From CAZCAC01 sp964496575 (lineage in GTDB: Bacteria; Planctomycetota; UBA1135; GCA-002686595), in contig CAZCAC010000011.1 of NCBI GenBank assembly GCA_964496575.1, positions 1-64,000 on the forward strand: 64,000 nt of DNA. Reading direction: 5' to 3'. A model generated the notes under the pieces. It was not told where the DNA came from, ran no database searches, and saw only the letters and a list, made by a program, of their open reading frames with translations. A program made the position numbers and the translations under genes. Positions 54,003 through 64,000 of this stretch are shown here, in pieces (the first letter of the stretch is position 1; each line of letters opens with the position of its first letter).

Positions 54003-54443
54003 ATGCGTCTTCGTTCCTCCGCGTCCCGCGAGGCGGGAAGAAGAGGGGATTACAGGAGCGGGCATACGCCTTTCGGAGGGGCGTTTCAACCGCCTGTTCG
54101 CGCCTCCGTGCACCGCGCCCCACCTTCGACCCTCCCGGCGAGGGCCCGCGAGGTCGCTCCGGAACTCCACCCGCGCTTCCTGCGCCGAAGAGCGCAGGAA
54201 ACCGCCCCGGGCTCCACGAAGGGGATGCGAGCCCGGGCTAGTTGCGGAGGCGGGACGCCTCTATATTGGTTGCCCGCTTGTGGTCCCCGCGCCCCTCTCC
54301 CCTCGCGATCGGAGCCTCTCGAGGGGAGGTCCCGGACCGCACCGCACGCCCGCGCGGCGCGCGCCAGTCGACGGCTCAGTCCCCAGAGATCCCCATCGCC
54401 CTAGATCCGCATTGCCGGCCGAGGCCGGCCCGGAGGTGTTTCC
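54003..54443. other. Long divergent intergenic region with a possible promoter
   Basis: This 441-base gap separates the ECF sigma gene from the thiolase operon. A TATATT at 54262-54267 (a candidate -10) directly follows a GAGGCG/CGCCTC inverted repeat at 54247-54261. Another GC-rich duplex (GCCGGCCGAGGCCGGCCCGGAGG) lies near the thiolase ribosome-binding site. No coding pattern is visible. The promoter call is tentative. Confidence 0.35.
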
Positions 54444-55622
54444 GTGAGAGAAGTCGTTATCGCCAGTGCTTGCCGCACGCCCATTGCCAAGTTCCAGGGG
54501 GCCCTCGCCGGCTTCCGCGCTCCCGAGTTGGGGGGCCTGGCGGTCGTCGAGGCGCTGAAGCGCGCCGGGATCGCCCCGGACGTGGTCGAGGAGGTGATCC
54601 TCGGCAACGTGCTGCCCGCCGGACTCGGCCAGAACGTCGCCCGCCAGGCGGCCCGCGCCGCCGGGATCCCCGACGCGGTCGGTAGCTTCACCGTGAACAA
54701 GGTCTGCGGCTCGGGGCTGAAGACGGTGATGCTCGCCGCCCAGGCGATCCGTGCCGGCGACGCCGACGTGATCGTCGCCGGGGGGATGGAGAGCATGAGC
54801 AACGCTCCCTACCTGATGCCCGCCGGCCGGAACGGGGCGCGCCTGGGGCACACCCAGCTGCTCGACTCGATGGTCAATGACGGCCTCTGGGACATCTACA
54901 ACGACTTCCACATGGGCATGACCGGCGAGATGGTGGCGGAGAAGTACGACGTCACGCGCGCCGCGCAGGACGAGTACGCCGCGAAGAGCCACCAGAAGGC
55001 GGAAGCGGCGGAGAAGGCGGGCAACCTCGCCGACGAGCGCTTCGCGGTGATGGTGCCGCAGCGCAAGAAGGACCCGATCGAGTTCAACACCGACGAGAAC
55101 GTGCGCGCCGGGATGACCGCCGAGGGGATCGCCAAGATGCGTCCCGCCTTCAAGAAGGACGGCACCGTCACGGCGGCCAACGCTTCCTCGATCAACGACG
55201 GCGCCTCCGCGGTGGTGGTGATGAGCGCCGAGAAGGCCAAGGCGCTGGGCGTCACGCCGCTGGCCAGGATCACCGCCTACGCGACCGGTGGTCTGGCGCC
55301 GGAGTGGGTGATGATGGCTCCCGAGATCTCGATTCAGAGGTGCGCGGAGAAGGTGGGTTGCAAGCCCACCGACTTCGACCTGCACGAGATCAACGAGGCG
55401 TTCAGCGCGGCCGCGCTGGCGCTGACTCACAAGCTCGAGCTGGACGCCGACAAGATCAACGTGAACGGCGGCGCCGTGGCTCTCGGTCACCCGATCGGGG
55501 CATCCGGCGCGCGCATCCTGACTACTCTTCTGTACGCGATGCAGCAGCGTGACGCCAAGACCGGAATGGCGTCCCTCTGCCTCGGTGGTGGTAACGCGGT
55601 CTCCCTGGCCGTAGAGAGGTAA
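54444..55622 (+). CDS. atoB: Acetyl-CoA acetyltransferase (thiolase)
   Basis: A GTG start with CGGAGGTG upstream gives 392 residues. The nucleophilic Cys in NKVCGSGLKT (near 89), GGMESMSNAPYL, the HEINEAF block near 318, GHPIGASGARIL and the second Cys in SLCLGGGNAVSL are all present. It joins or splits acetoacetyl-CoA and related 3-ketoacyl-CoAs. It begins the acyl-CoA operon and hbd follows after 6 bases. Confidence 0.95.
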   Translation: MREVVIASACRTPIAKFQGALAGFRAPELGGLAVVEALKRAGIAPDVVEEVILGNVLPAGLGQNVARQAARAAGIPDAVGSFTVNKVCGSGLKTVMLAAQAIRAGDADVIVAGGMESMSNAPYLMPAGRNGARLGHTQLLDSMVNDGLWDIYNDFHMGMTGEMVAEKYDVTRAAQDEYAAKSHQKAEAAEKAGNLADERFAVMVPQRKKDPIEFNTDENVRAGMTAEGIAKMRPAFKKDGTVTAANASSINDGASAVVVMSAEKAKALGVTPLARITAYATGGLAPEWVMMAPEISIQRCAEKVGCKPTDFDLHEINEAFSAAALALTHKLELDADKINVNGGAVALGHPIGASGARILTTLLYAMQQRDAKTGMASLCLGGGNAVSLAVER

Positions 55623-55628
55623 CGAGCG

Positions 55629-56465
<837 letters not shown>

Positions 56466-56489
<24 letters not shown>

Positions 56490-56628
56490 GACGAGGCGAA
56501 GGCTTCTACGACTACGAGCAAGACGAGGCGAAGGCTTCTACGACTACGAGCAAGACGAGGCAAGGGCTTCTACGACTACGAGTAAAACGAGGCGAGGGCT
56601 TCTGCGAATACCAGTAGAGGCCCCGGCC
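56466..56628 (+). repeat. 32-bp tandem repeat grown from the end of hbd
   Basis: Five units with a strict 32-base period (GGCTTC at 56469, 56501, 56533, 56565, 56597) start inside the last codons of hbd and run past its TAA. Each carries the GGCTTCTACGACTACGAG text with slight changes; the last is more decayed. Because 32 is not a multiple of three, later copies shift frame. It reads like a recent tandem duplication of the gene's 3' end. Confidence 0.85.
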
Positions 56629-56679
56629 TCCCGGGCCGCACGGCAAACCTCTCCCCACCTGAAGGCACAAAAAATCGCG

Positions 56680-57822
56680 ATGGACTTCGAACTGACCGAA
56701 GAGCAAGAGATGGTGCGCGACATGGCGCGCGACTTCGCCCAGGCCGAGCTCGCTCCGCGTGCGCGCAAGCACGACCTCGAGTGCGTGATCGACCCCGAGG
56801 TCTTCGAGATGCTCTCGGAGCTCGGTCTGATGGGCCTGACGGTGGAGGAGAAGTGGGGCGGCGCCGGTCTCGGCAACTTCGAGCTCGTCCTGGTGCTCGA
56901 GGAGCTGAATGCCGCCTGTGCTGCCACCGGGGTGACCGTCTCGGTCCACAACAGCCTGCTCAGCACGCCGATCAAGCGCTTCGGCACCGCGGAGCAGATG
57001 GACCGCTGGTTGCCCGACCTGGCCAGCGGCAAGCGGGTCGGCTGCTACTGTCTGACCGAACCGAACGCCGGCTCCGACGCGGGCGCGATCAGCCTGCCGG
57101 CGAAGCGTGACGGTGACGACTGGATCCTCGACGGGACCAAGACCTTCGTCACCAACGGCGCCTACGGGGGGCTCGCGATCGTCTACGCGCGCTCCGACCC
57201 GAACACTCCGGGCCCGAAAGGGATATCGACGTTCCTCGTGCCCATGGAGACTCCCGGGATCACCGTCGGCAAGGCGGAGAAGAAGACCGGGATTCGCGGC
57301 TCGTCGACCACCGAGATCATTCTCGACAAGGTTCGGCTTCCCGCCGACGGGCTGCTCGGCGAGGAAGGCCAGGGCTTCACCATAGCGATGGATACACTCG
57401 ACGGCGGCCGCATCGGGATCGCGTCGCAGTCGCTCGGCATCGGCCGTGCGTGCCTGCACGCCTCGATCCGCTACGCCAAGGAGCGCGAGCAGTTCGGCAA
57501 GCCGATCGGCTACTTCCAGGCGATCCAGTGGAAGATCGCGGACATGTCGACCCGCCTCGACGCCGCGCGACTCCTGACCTACCGCGCGGCCTGCAAGCGC
57601 GACAAGGGCGAGCGTTGCTCCTTCGAGGCCGCGGAGGCGAAGCTACTCGCCTCGACCATGGCCAACTTCGCCGCCGACGAGTGCCTGCAGATCTACGGCG
57701 GGGCGGGATACACCGACGACTTCGAGGTCGAGCGCCTCTTCCGCGACGCTCGCATCTGCGAGATCTACGAGGGCGTGACGGACATCCAGAGGATCGTGAT
57801 CGCCCGGAGTCTCCTCGCCTGA
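56680..57822 (+). CDS. Acyl-CoA dehydrogenase (short-chain type)
   Basis: This 380-residue flavoenzyme has LTEPNAGSDAGAI, the FAD-binding block (KTFVTNGAYGGLAIVYA), ERLFRDARICEIYEGVTDIQRIVIA at the end with the catalytic Glu in IYEG, and a typical ACAD length. It oxidises an acyl-CoA such as butyryl- or isobutyryl-CoA to the enoyl form. It lies after the hbd repeat and before meaB. Confidence 0.93.
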   Translation: MDFELTEEQEMVRDMARDFAQAELAPRARKHDLECVIDPEVFEMLSELGLMGLTVEEKWGGAGLGNFELVLVLEELNAACAATGVTVSVHNSLLSTPIKRFGTAEQMDRWLPDLASGKRVGCYCLTEPNAGSDAGAISLPAKRDGDDWILDGTKTFVTNGAYGGLAIVYARSDPNTPGPKGISTFLVPMETPGITVGKAEKKTGIRGSSTTEIILDKVRLPADGLLGEEGQGFTIAMDTLDGGRIGIASQSLGIGRACLHASIRYAKEREQFGKPIGYFQAIQWKIADMSTRLDAARLLTYRAACKRDKGERCSFEAAEAKLLASTMANFAADECLQIYGGAGYTDDFEVERLFRDARICEIYEGVTDIQRIVIARSLLA

Positions 57823-57832
57823 CCGCCCCGCG

Positions 57833-58815
57833 ATGCCCGTGGCCGAGAAGAAGACCACCGCTGAACGCCTGCTGGACGGGGATCGAGGCGCGCTCGCGCG
57901 TCTGATCACCTGGGCGGAGAATGGCGATGCGCGCTTCACCAAGGCGCTGGCCCGCCTCTATCCCGAGGTCGGCCGCGCGCTCCGCTGGGGAATCACCGGG
58001 CCGCCGGGCGTCGGCAAGAGCACGCTGACGAACGAGCTCACGCTCGTGCTCCGGGAGGAGGAACGTACGGTGGGGGTGCTCGCCGTCGATCCCTCCAGTC
58101 CTCTCACCGGCGGTGCGCTGCTCGGCGACCGGATCAGGATGGAAGGGCACACCGGGGACCCGGGGGTCTTCATCCGCTCGATGGCCAGCCGCAAGAGCCA
58201 CGGCGGTCTCGCCCGGGCCGCGGTCGACGCCTGCGACGTGATGGACGCGTTCGGTCTCCAGGAGCTCCTGCTGGAGACGGTGGGCGTCGGCCAGGCGGAG
58301 TACGACGTCGTCTCCGCCGCGGACACGGTGCTGGTGGTGCTCTGCCCCGGCGCCGGTGACGGTATCCAGGCGATGAAGTCCGGATTGCTCGAGGTCGCGG
58401 ATCTCATCGTCGTCAACAAGGCCGACCGCCCCGGCGCGGACCGGTTGATGATGGATCTCGAGGAAGCGGTGCACATCCGCTGGGCGGGGCGGGCCGAGTG
58501 GGTTCCGCCGGTGGTGCGCTGCAGCGCCGGCCGCCGCGAGGGGATCGGCGACGTCCTCGAGGCGGTGCGGAGGCACCAGGCGCACCTGGGCACGGACGGC
58601 CTGCGCGAGCGGCGCAAGACGATGCGCCTCGGCCAGGTGCGGAACGCGGTGGGGGAGATGGTCGACGAGGCCCTCTGGGGGCCGGAAGGGTACGACCCCC
58701 GCGTGTACCGACTCCTCGAAGACGGTCGCACTCCGTACGATATCGTCGGATCGTTGCGGGACGAGATCCTCGACCGCCGTACCCGGGGACCAGAACCCCC
58801 TCGAGAGGGGAGGGC

Positions 58816-58819
<4 letters not shown>
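57833..58819 (+). CDS. meaB: MeaB/ArgK-type G3E GTPase, mutase chaperone
   Basis: This 328-residue GTPase shows the P-loop GITGPPGVGKSTL, VDPSSPLTGGALLGDRIRM, the ETVGVGQ switch and the NKAD guanine motif. MeaB-type proteins load and protect coenzyme B12 on acyl-CoA mutases. Its stop overlaps the start of the mutase large subunit by four bases, which fits that role. Confidence 0.95.
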
Positions 58820-60489
<1,670 letters not shown>

Positions 60490-60502
60490 TTCCCCGCTGC
60501 GA

Positions 60503-60937
60503 ATGATGCAAATGGTCGACCGAAAGATCCGAGTGCTGATCGGAAAACCCGGGCTCGATGGCCACGACCGTGGAGCCAAGGTCGTCGCCAGCGTGCTGCG
60601 CGATCACGGTATGGAAGTCATCTACACGGGGCTGCACCAGACCCCGTCCGAGATCGCCGAGGCGGCCGCCCAGGAAGACGTCGACGTGGTCGGGCTCTCG
60701 ATCCTCTCGGGGGCCCACATGTCGCTGTTCCCGCGAATCCGCGACGAGCTGGCCGATCGAGGAAAGGGGACGGTCCTGCTCGTCGGTGGCGGCATCATCC
60801 CCGCCGAGGACATGGACAAGCTGAAGGCCGAGGGGTTCCAGGGACTGTTCGGCCCCGGAACCAATACCGATGAGATCGCCGAGTGGATCAAGCAGGAAAT
60901 GGAGAGGCGCTTCGCCGAGGAGGGAGACGAGGAATGA
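60503..60937 (+). CDS. B12-binding subunit of the acyl-CoA mutase
   Basis: This 144-residue protein carries the base-off cobalamin motif DGHDRG near 20 (D-x-H-x2-G), the SILSGAHMSLFP block and the GG of LLVGGGIIP. It provides the coenzyme for the catalytic subunit 13 bases upstream. Its stop overlaps the start of the HTH gene (ATGA). Confidence 0.94.
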   Translation: MMQMVDRKIRVLIGKPGLDGHDRGAKVVASVLRDHGMEVIYTGLHQTPSEIAEAAAQEDVDVVGLSILSGAHMSLFPRIRDELADRGKGTVLLVGGGIIPAEDMDKLKAEGFQGLFGPGTNTDEIAEWIKQEMERRFAEEGDEE

Positions 60938-61206
60938 CTGGCAGCAACGACCGTGAGATCCTGAACATCGAGGAGGCCGCGGCGCTCCTGGGCGTGAGCA
61001 TCAAGACCTTCAACAAGGTCCTTCACTCGGAGGACATGCCGGCGCGCAAGATCGGCCGCGAGTGGAAGTTTTCCCGCCGGGCCCTGATCGAGTGGGTCGG
61101 CAACGGACGGAGCCGTGACTTCTACAAGGACGGGGATGTCGACCGAGTTCGCACGCCCGCGACCAAGACCCGACGCACCCAGGGGTGGCAGATCGAGGCG
61201 GACTGA
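60934..61206 (+). CDS. Small excisionase/MerR-type HTH protein
   Basis: The ATG overlapping the B12-subunit stop gives 90 residues. A winged-helix excisionase-like domain is visible: LNIEEAAALLGVSIKTFNKVLHSEDMPARKIGREWKFSRRALIEWVGNG. A basic tail follows. Such HTH_17 proteins sit in many operons as possible regulators. Its tight coupling to the mutase suggests operon control, but this is inferred. Confidence 0.82.
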   Translation: MTGSNDREILNIEEAAALLGVSIKTFNKVLHSEDMPARKIGREWKFSRRALIEWVGNGRSRDFYKDGDVDRVRTPATKTRRTQGWQIEAD

Positions 61207-61264
61207 GCGCCGATCGACGACCCTTCCCCGAACCACCCAGCACCAACCGAGACCGAGACCTGTC

Positions 61265-62446
61265 ATGTACGAGCTTCCGGCCATCAAGGACTCCTTCGAC
61301 CTCACCGAAGACCAGACGATGATTCGCGACATGGTGCGCGAGTTCGCCGAGGCGGAGCTGGCTCCCGTCGCCGCCGAGGTCGACGAGAAGCACCAGTTCT
61401 CCACCGAGAACTGGGCCAAGATCGTCGAGCTGGGACTGCCCGGGATCCCCTTCTCCGAGGAGGTCGGCGGTTCCGACGGCGGCAACCTCTCGTACATCCT
61501 CGCCGTGGAGGAGATCAGCCGGGTGTGCGGCTCGACCGGGCTCGCCTACGCCGCGCACGTGAGCCTCGGCACCAACCCGATCTACTCCTGGGGGGGCGAT
61601 CGCCTGCGGAACGAGTACGTGCCGCGCCTGATCGCCGGCGAGTACATGGGCGCCTACGGCCTCACCGAACCCAACGCGGGCTCCGACTCCGGCGCGACCG
61701 AGACGACCGCGGTGCGGGACGGGGACGAGTGGATCATCAACGGCCGCAAGTGCTTCATCACCAACGCCACCTACTCGGGCACCTTCATCATCACCGCGAC
61801 GGTCGACAAGAGCCTCGGCCCCAAGGGGATCTGCGCCTTCGTCACCCTCAAGGACACGCCGGGCTTCAGCCTGGAGCATGGCGAGACCAAGCTCGGGATG
61901 CGCGGCTCCGACTGGGCCAGCATGGTGTTCGAGGATGCCCGCATTCCGGCCGATCACCTGCTCGGCAAGGAGGGCGAGGGGTTCAAGACCTTCATGAAGA
62001 CCCTCGAGGGTGGCCGCATCTCGGTCGGAGCCATCGCGCTGGGGCTCGCGCAGGGCGCCTTCGAGTGCTCGGCGAAGTACGCCAACGAGCGCGAAGCGTT
62101 CGGCAAGCCCCTCTCCGGTCAGCAGGCGGTCGCGTTCAAGCTGGCGAACATGGCCACCGAGATCGCCGCGGCGCGCCACCTCATCTATCACGCTGCCCGC
62201 CTCAAGGACAGCGGCCGCCCCTACGGCACCGCCGCGTCGATGGCCAAGCTCTACGCCTCGGAGGTCGCCATGCGCGTTACCTACGACGCGATCCAGATCC
62301 ACGGCGGCTACGGCTACAGTCGCGAGTACCCCGTCGAGCGGATGTGGCGCGACGCCAAGCTCTGCACCATCGGCGAGGGTACCAGCGAGATCCAGCGCCT
62401 GGTGATCTCGCGCGACATCATCAGGAACGGGCCACTCTCCGTATGA
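61265..62446 (+). CDS. Acyl-CoA dehydrogenase, second copy
   Basis: This 393-residue flavoenzyme is distinct from the one at 56680 but has the same layout: LTEPNAGSDSGATET, KCFITNATYSGTFII, the HGGYGYSREYPVERMWRDAK block and IGEGTSEIQRLVI with the catalytic Glu in GEG. The ATG at 61265 gives a normal N-terminus (MYELPAIKDSFDLTEDQ). The following gene overlaps by four bases. The substrate is a short or branched acyl-CoA by context. Confidence 0.92.
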   Translation: MYELPAIKDSFDLTEDQTMIRDMVREFAEAELAPVAAEVDEKHQFSTENWAKIVELGLPGIPFSEEVGGSDGGNLSYILAVEEISRVCGSTGLAYAAHVSLGTNPIYSWGGDRLRNEYVPRLIAGEYMGAYGLTEPNAGSDSGATETTAVRDGDEWIINGRKCFITNATYSGTFIITATVDKSLGPKGICAFVTLKDTPGFSLEHGETKLGMRGSDWASMVFEDARIPADHLLGKEGEGFKTFMKTLEGGRISVGAIALGLAQGAFECSAKYANEREAFGKPLSGQQAVAFKLANMATEIAAARHLIYHAARLKDSGRPYGTAASMAKLYASEVAMRVTYDAIQIHGGYGYSREYPVERMWRDAKLCTIGEGTSEIQRLVISRDIIRNGPLSV

Positions 62447-63369
62447 CCTCTCCCGCGAGCCTCGAGCCACCCGCCTGGGAGCGCCGCTGCGTCCAGGTGG
62501 GCGGGTGGCGGATCACCGCGCTCTCCGACGGCTTCTTCCGCCTCGACGGGGGAGCGATGTGGGGGGTCGTGCCCGCGAACCTCTGGCGGAGGATGACCCC
62601 GCCGCTGGAGGACAACACCATTCTCCTCGCGCTGCGCCCGTTCCTGGTCGAGAAGGGCGACGTGAAGATGGTGATCGAGGTGGGCCTCGGCCAGCGCTGG
62701 GAGGAGAAGTGGAAGAGCATCTACCACATCCTGCCCACGATGACGCTGGAGGAATCGCTGGGCGCGTGCGGCGTCGCCCCCGAGGAGGTGACGCACGTCG
62801 TCGCCTCGCACTGCCACTTCGACCACATCGGCCACCTGGTGGTCGAGCGCGGCGGCGAGCTGGTGCCCTTCTTCCCGAACGCGCGCGTCTTCGCGTCACG
62901 GACCGAGGTCGAGTTCCTCCATACCCCCGGCCACGCGCGGGCGGGATCCTACCGCATCGAGGACCTCGCGGCAGTCGAGGAGGCGGGCCTGCTGGAGACC
63001 TTCGATGAGGCGGCGGAGCTGATCCCCGGCGTGCGCGCCTACCCGCTGGGCGGCCACTCCGACGGGGTCAGCGTGATCACCATCGACGAGGATACCGACG
63101 GCCCCACGGCGATCTTCTGGGCCGACGTCTGCCCGACGACGCACCACATCCAGCCGCCGTACATCATGGCCTACGACATCGACGTCGTGCGCTCCTTCGA
63201 GGTGCGCTCGGAGTGGATGGGGCGCGCTGCCGCCGGCGGGTGGATCGGGCTCTTCTACCACGACGTTGACCACGCCTTCGGGAAGCTGCGCCAGGACGGG
63301 CGGCGCTTCGAGCTGGAGGTGATCGAAGGCGAGCGCCTCGAGCGGCAGCCCGGCGAACCAGCTCGGTGA
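62443..63369 (+). CDS. Metallo-beta-lactamase-fold hydrolase
   Basis: This 308-residue protein has the metal-binding motif SHCHFDHIGH near residue 126 (HxHxDH), a second His in LGGHSDGVS near 204 and another in FYHDVDH near 272. That is the glyoxalase II or MBL-fold metal site. It overlaps both neighbours by four bases, so it belongs to the acyl-CoA operon and may act as a thioesterase or lactone hydrolase. The substrate is not evident. Confidence 0.87.
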   Translation: MTSPASLEPPAWERRCVQVGGWRITALSDGFFRLDGGAMWGVVPANLWRRMTPPLEDNTILLALRPFLVEKGDVKMVIEVGLGQRWEEKWKSIYHILPTMTLEESLGACGVAPEEVTHVVASHCHFDHIGHLVVERGGELVPFFPNARVFASRTEVEFLHTPGHARAGSYRIEDLAAVEEAGLLETFDEAAELIPGVRAYPLGGHSDGVSVITIDEDTDGPTAIFWADVCPTTHHIQPPYIMAYDIDVVRSFEVRSEWMGRAAAGGWIGLFYHDVDHAFGKLRQDGRRFELEVIEGERLERQPGEPAR

Positions 63370-64000
63370 AGATCGTCTCCCTCTGCCCGAGCCTGACCGA
63401 GCTGGTCTTCGACCTGGGCCGGGGGGAGGATCTGGTCGGCATCACGCGCTTCTGCATCCGTCCGGAGGAGGGTGTCGCGAGCGTCGAGAAGATCGGCGGG
63501 ACCAAGGACCCCGACATCGAGCGAATCATCGCCCTCGCCCCGAGCCTGGTGCTCCTCAACGAGGAGGAGAATCGCCTCGAGGACTACGAGGCGCTCGAGG
63601 CGGCCGGGATCAACTGCATCAGCACGTTTCCCAAGGACGCGCTCGACACGGCGATGATGGTGCGCGAGATCGGAGCGGCGATCAAGCGCAAGAGGCCGGC
63701 GGAGAAGATCGCCGCCGACATCGAGAAACGCACCCTGCGCGTCCTCGCCGAGGCGAAGGATTCCGAGGAGGTGCACTTCGCGTACCTGATCTGGCGCAAG
63801 CCGTGGATGACCGTGAACGCCGATACGTTCAGTCACTCGCTCCTGGCGCAGGCGGGGGGGCTGAACGTCTTCGCCGGCCGGGAGGAGCGGTACCCGACGA
63901 TCGAGCTGGACGAGCTGCGGGTGGTCAGCCCCGATGTTGTGCTCCTGTGCAGCGAGCCGTTCCCATTTCGCGAGAAGCACGTCACCGAGGTCGCTTGTGC
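63366..64000 (+). CDS. BtuF-like cobalamin/metal-binding protein (partial at right edge)
   Basis: A GTG overlapping the previous stop opens a frame that runs off the window after 211 residues. The opening (KIVSLCPSLTELVFDLG ... GITRFC) and the PDIERIIALAPSLVLLNEEENR, YLIWRKPWMTV and LSPDVVLLCSEP-like blocks match the helical-backbone receptor family that includes the vitamin B12-binding BtuF. No signal peptide is present. Its place after a B12-dependent mutase operon supports a cobalamin link. Confidence 0.8.
   Translation, partial: MKIVSLCPSLTELVFDLGRGEDLVGITRFCIRPEEGVASVEKIGGTKDPDIERIIALAPSLVLLNEEENRLEDYEALEAAGINCISTFPKDALDTAMMVREIGAAIKRKRPAEKIAADIEKRTLRVLAEAKDSEEVHFAYLIWRKPWMTVNADTFSHSLLAQAGGLNVFAGREERYPTIELDELRVVSPDVVLLCSEPFPFREKHVTEVAC

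Overview
The window is about 64 kb of very GC-rich bacterial DNA with tightly packed genes, many ATGA or GTGA start/stop overlaps and few intergenic gaps. Large secreted HEAT-repeat proteins, an FG-GAP lipoprotein, a carboxypeptidase-regulatory-like repeat protein, a CHAT lipoprotein behind an ECF sigma/anti-sigma pair and a pilin-like operon suggest an uncultured Planctomycetota-like bacterium. That assignment is an inference from gene content, not from a marker gene.

Layout. 1-2.9 kb: a three-gene operon for unsaturated uronate breakdown (GH88-like hydrolase, SDR, KDPG aldolase). 2.9-10.6 kb: a secreted HEAT protein and an FG-GAP lipoprotein gene cut in two by an in-frame TAG. 10.6-13.7 kb: an OmpR-type two-component system and a VOC protein. 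13.7-17.8 kb: three pilin-like genes, one carrying a CxxCH motif. 18.0-21.3 kb: two glycosyltransferases. 21.3-29.6 kb: a type I-C CRISPR-Cas locus in canonical order, but with two internal junctions. cas3 is fused in frame to a 5'-truncated cas5c, and cas1 is joined out of frame to a 5'-truncated cas2. An AAA/DUF4143-like ATPase gene sits between cas7 and cas4. The array has four identical 33-bp repeats and a decayed terminal repeat.

29.6-37.0 kb: glycosyltransferase, rho and coaE on the minus strand; then a membrane-anchored coiled-coil protein with a BRCT-like tail, tatC and cinA on the plus strand. 37.0-44.1 kb: a repeat element that also occurs after cas7, tRNA-Gln, a secreted unknown, a second HEAT protein whose signal peptide is separated by an in-frame TGA, and a very long regulatory-like-domain protein. 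44.2-47.8 kb: a three-subunit propionyl-CoA-type carboxylase. 48.1-54.0 kb: dapD, a secreted unknown, then CHAT lipoprotein, anti-sigma and ECF sigma genes. 54.4-64 kb: an acyl-CoA operon with thiolase, 3-hydroxybutyryl-CoA dehydrogenase, two acyl-CoA dehydrogenases, MeaB, a two-subunit B12 acyl-CoA mutase, a small HTH protein, a metallo-beta-lactamase-fold hydrolase and a truncated BtuF-like protein.

How the genes work together: the carboxylase and the B12-mutase cluster point to short- and branched-chain acyl-CoA metabolism. The mutase carries active-site residues of the isobutyryl-CoA type (Phe86, Gln204) rather than the methylmalonyl type. The CRISPR locus keeps plausible Cas8c, Cas11c, Cas7c and Cas4 proteins. 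It lacks an intact Cas3 helicase, an intact Cas5c, the Cas1 catalytic C-terminus and the Cas2 start. As read here it should therefore be unable to acquire spacers and is probably unable to interfere.
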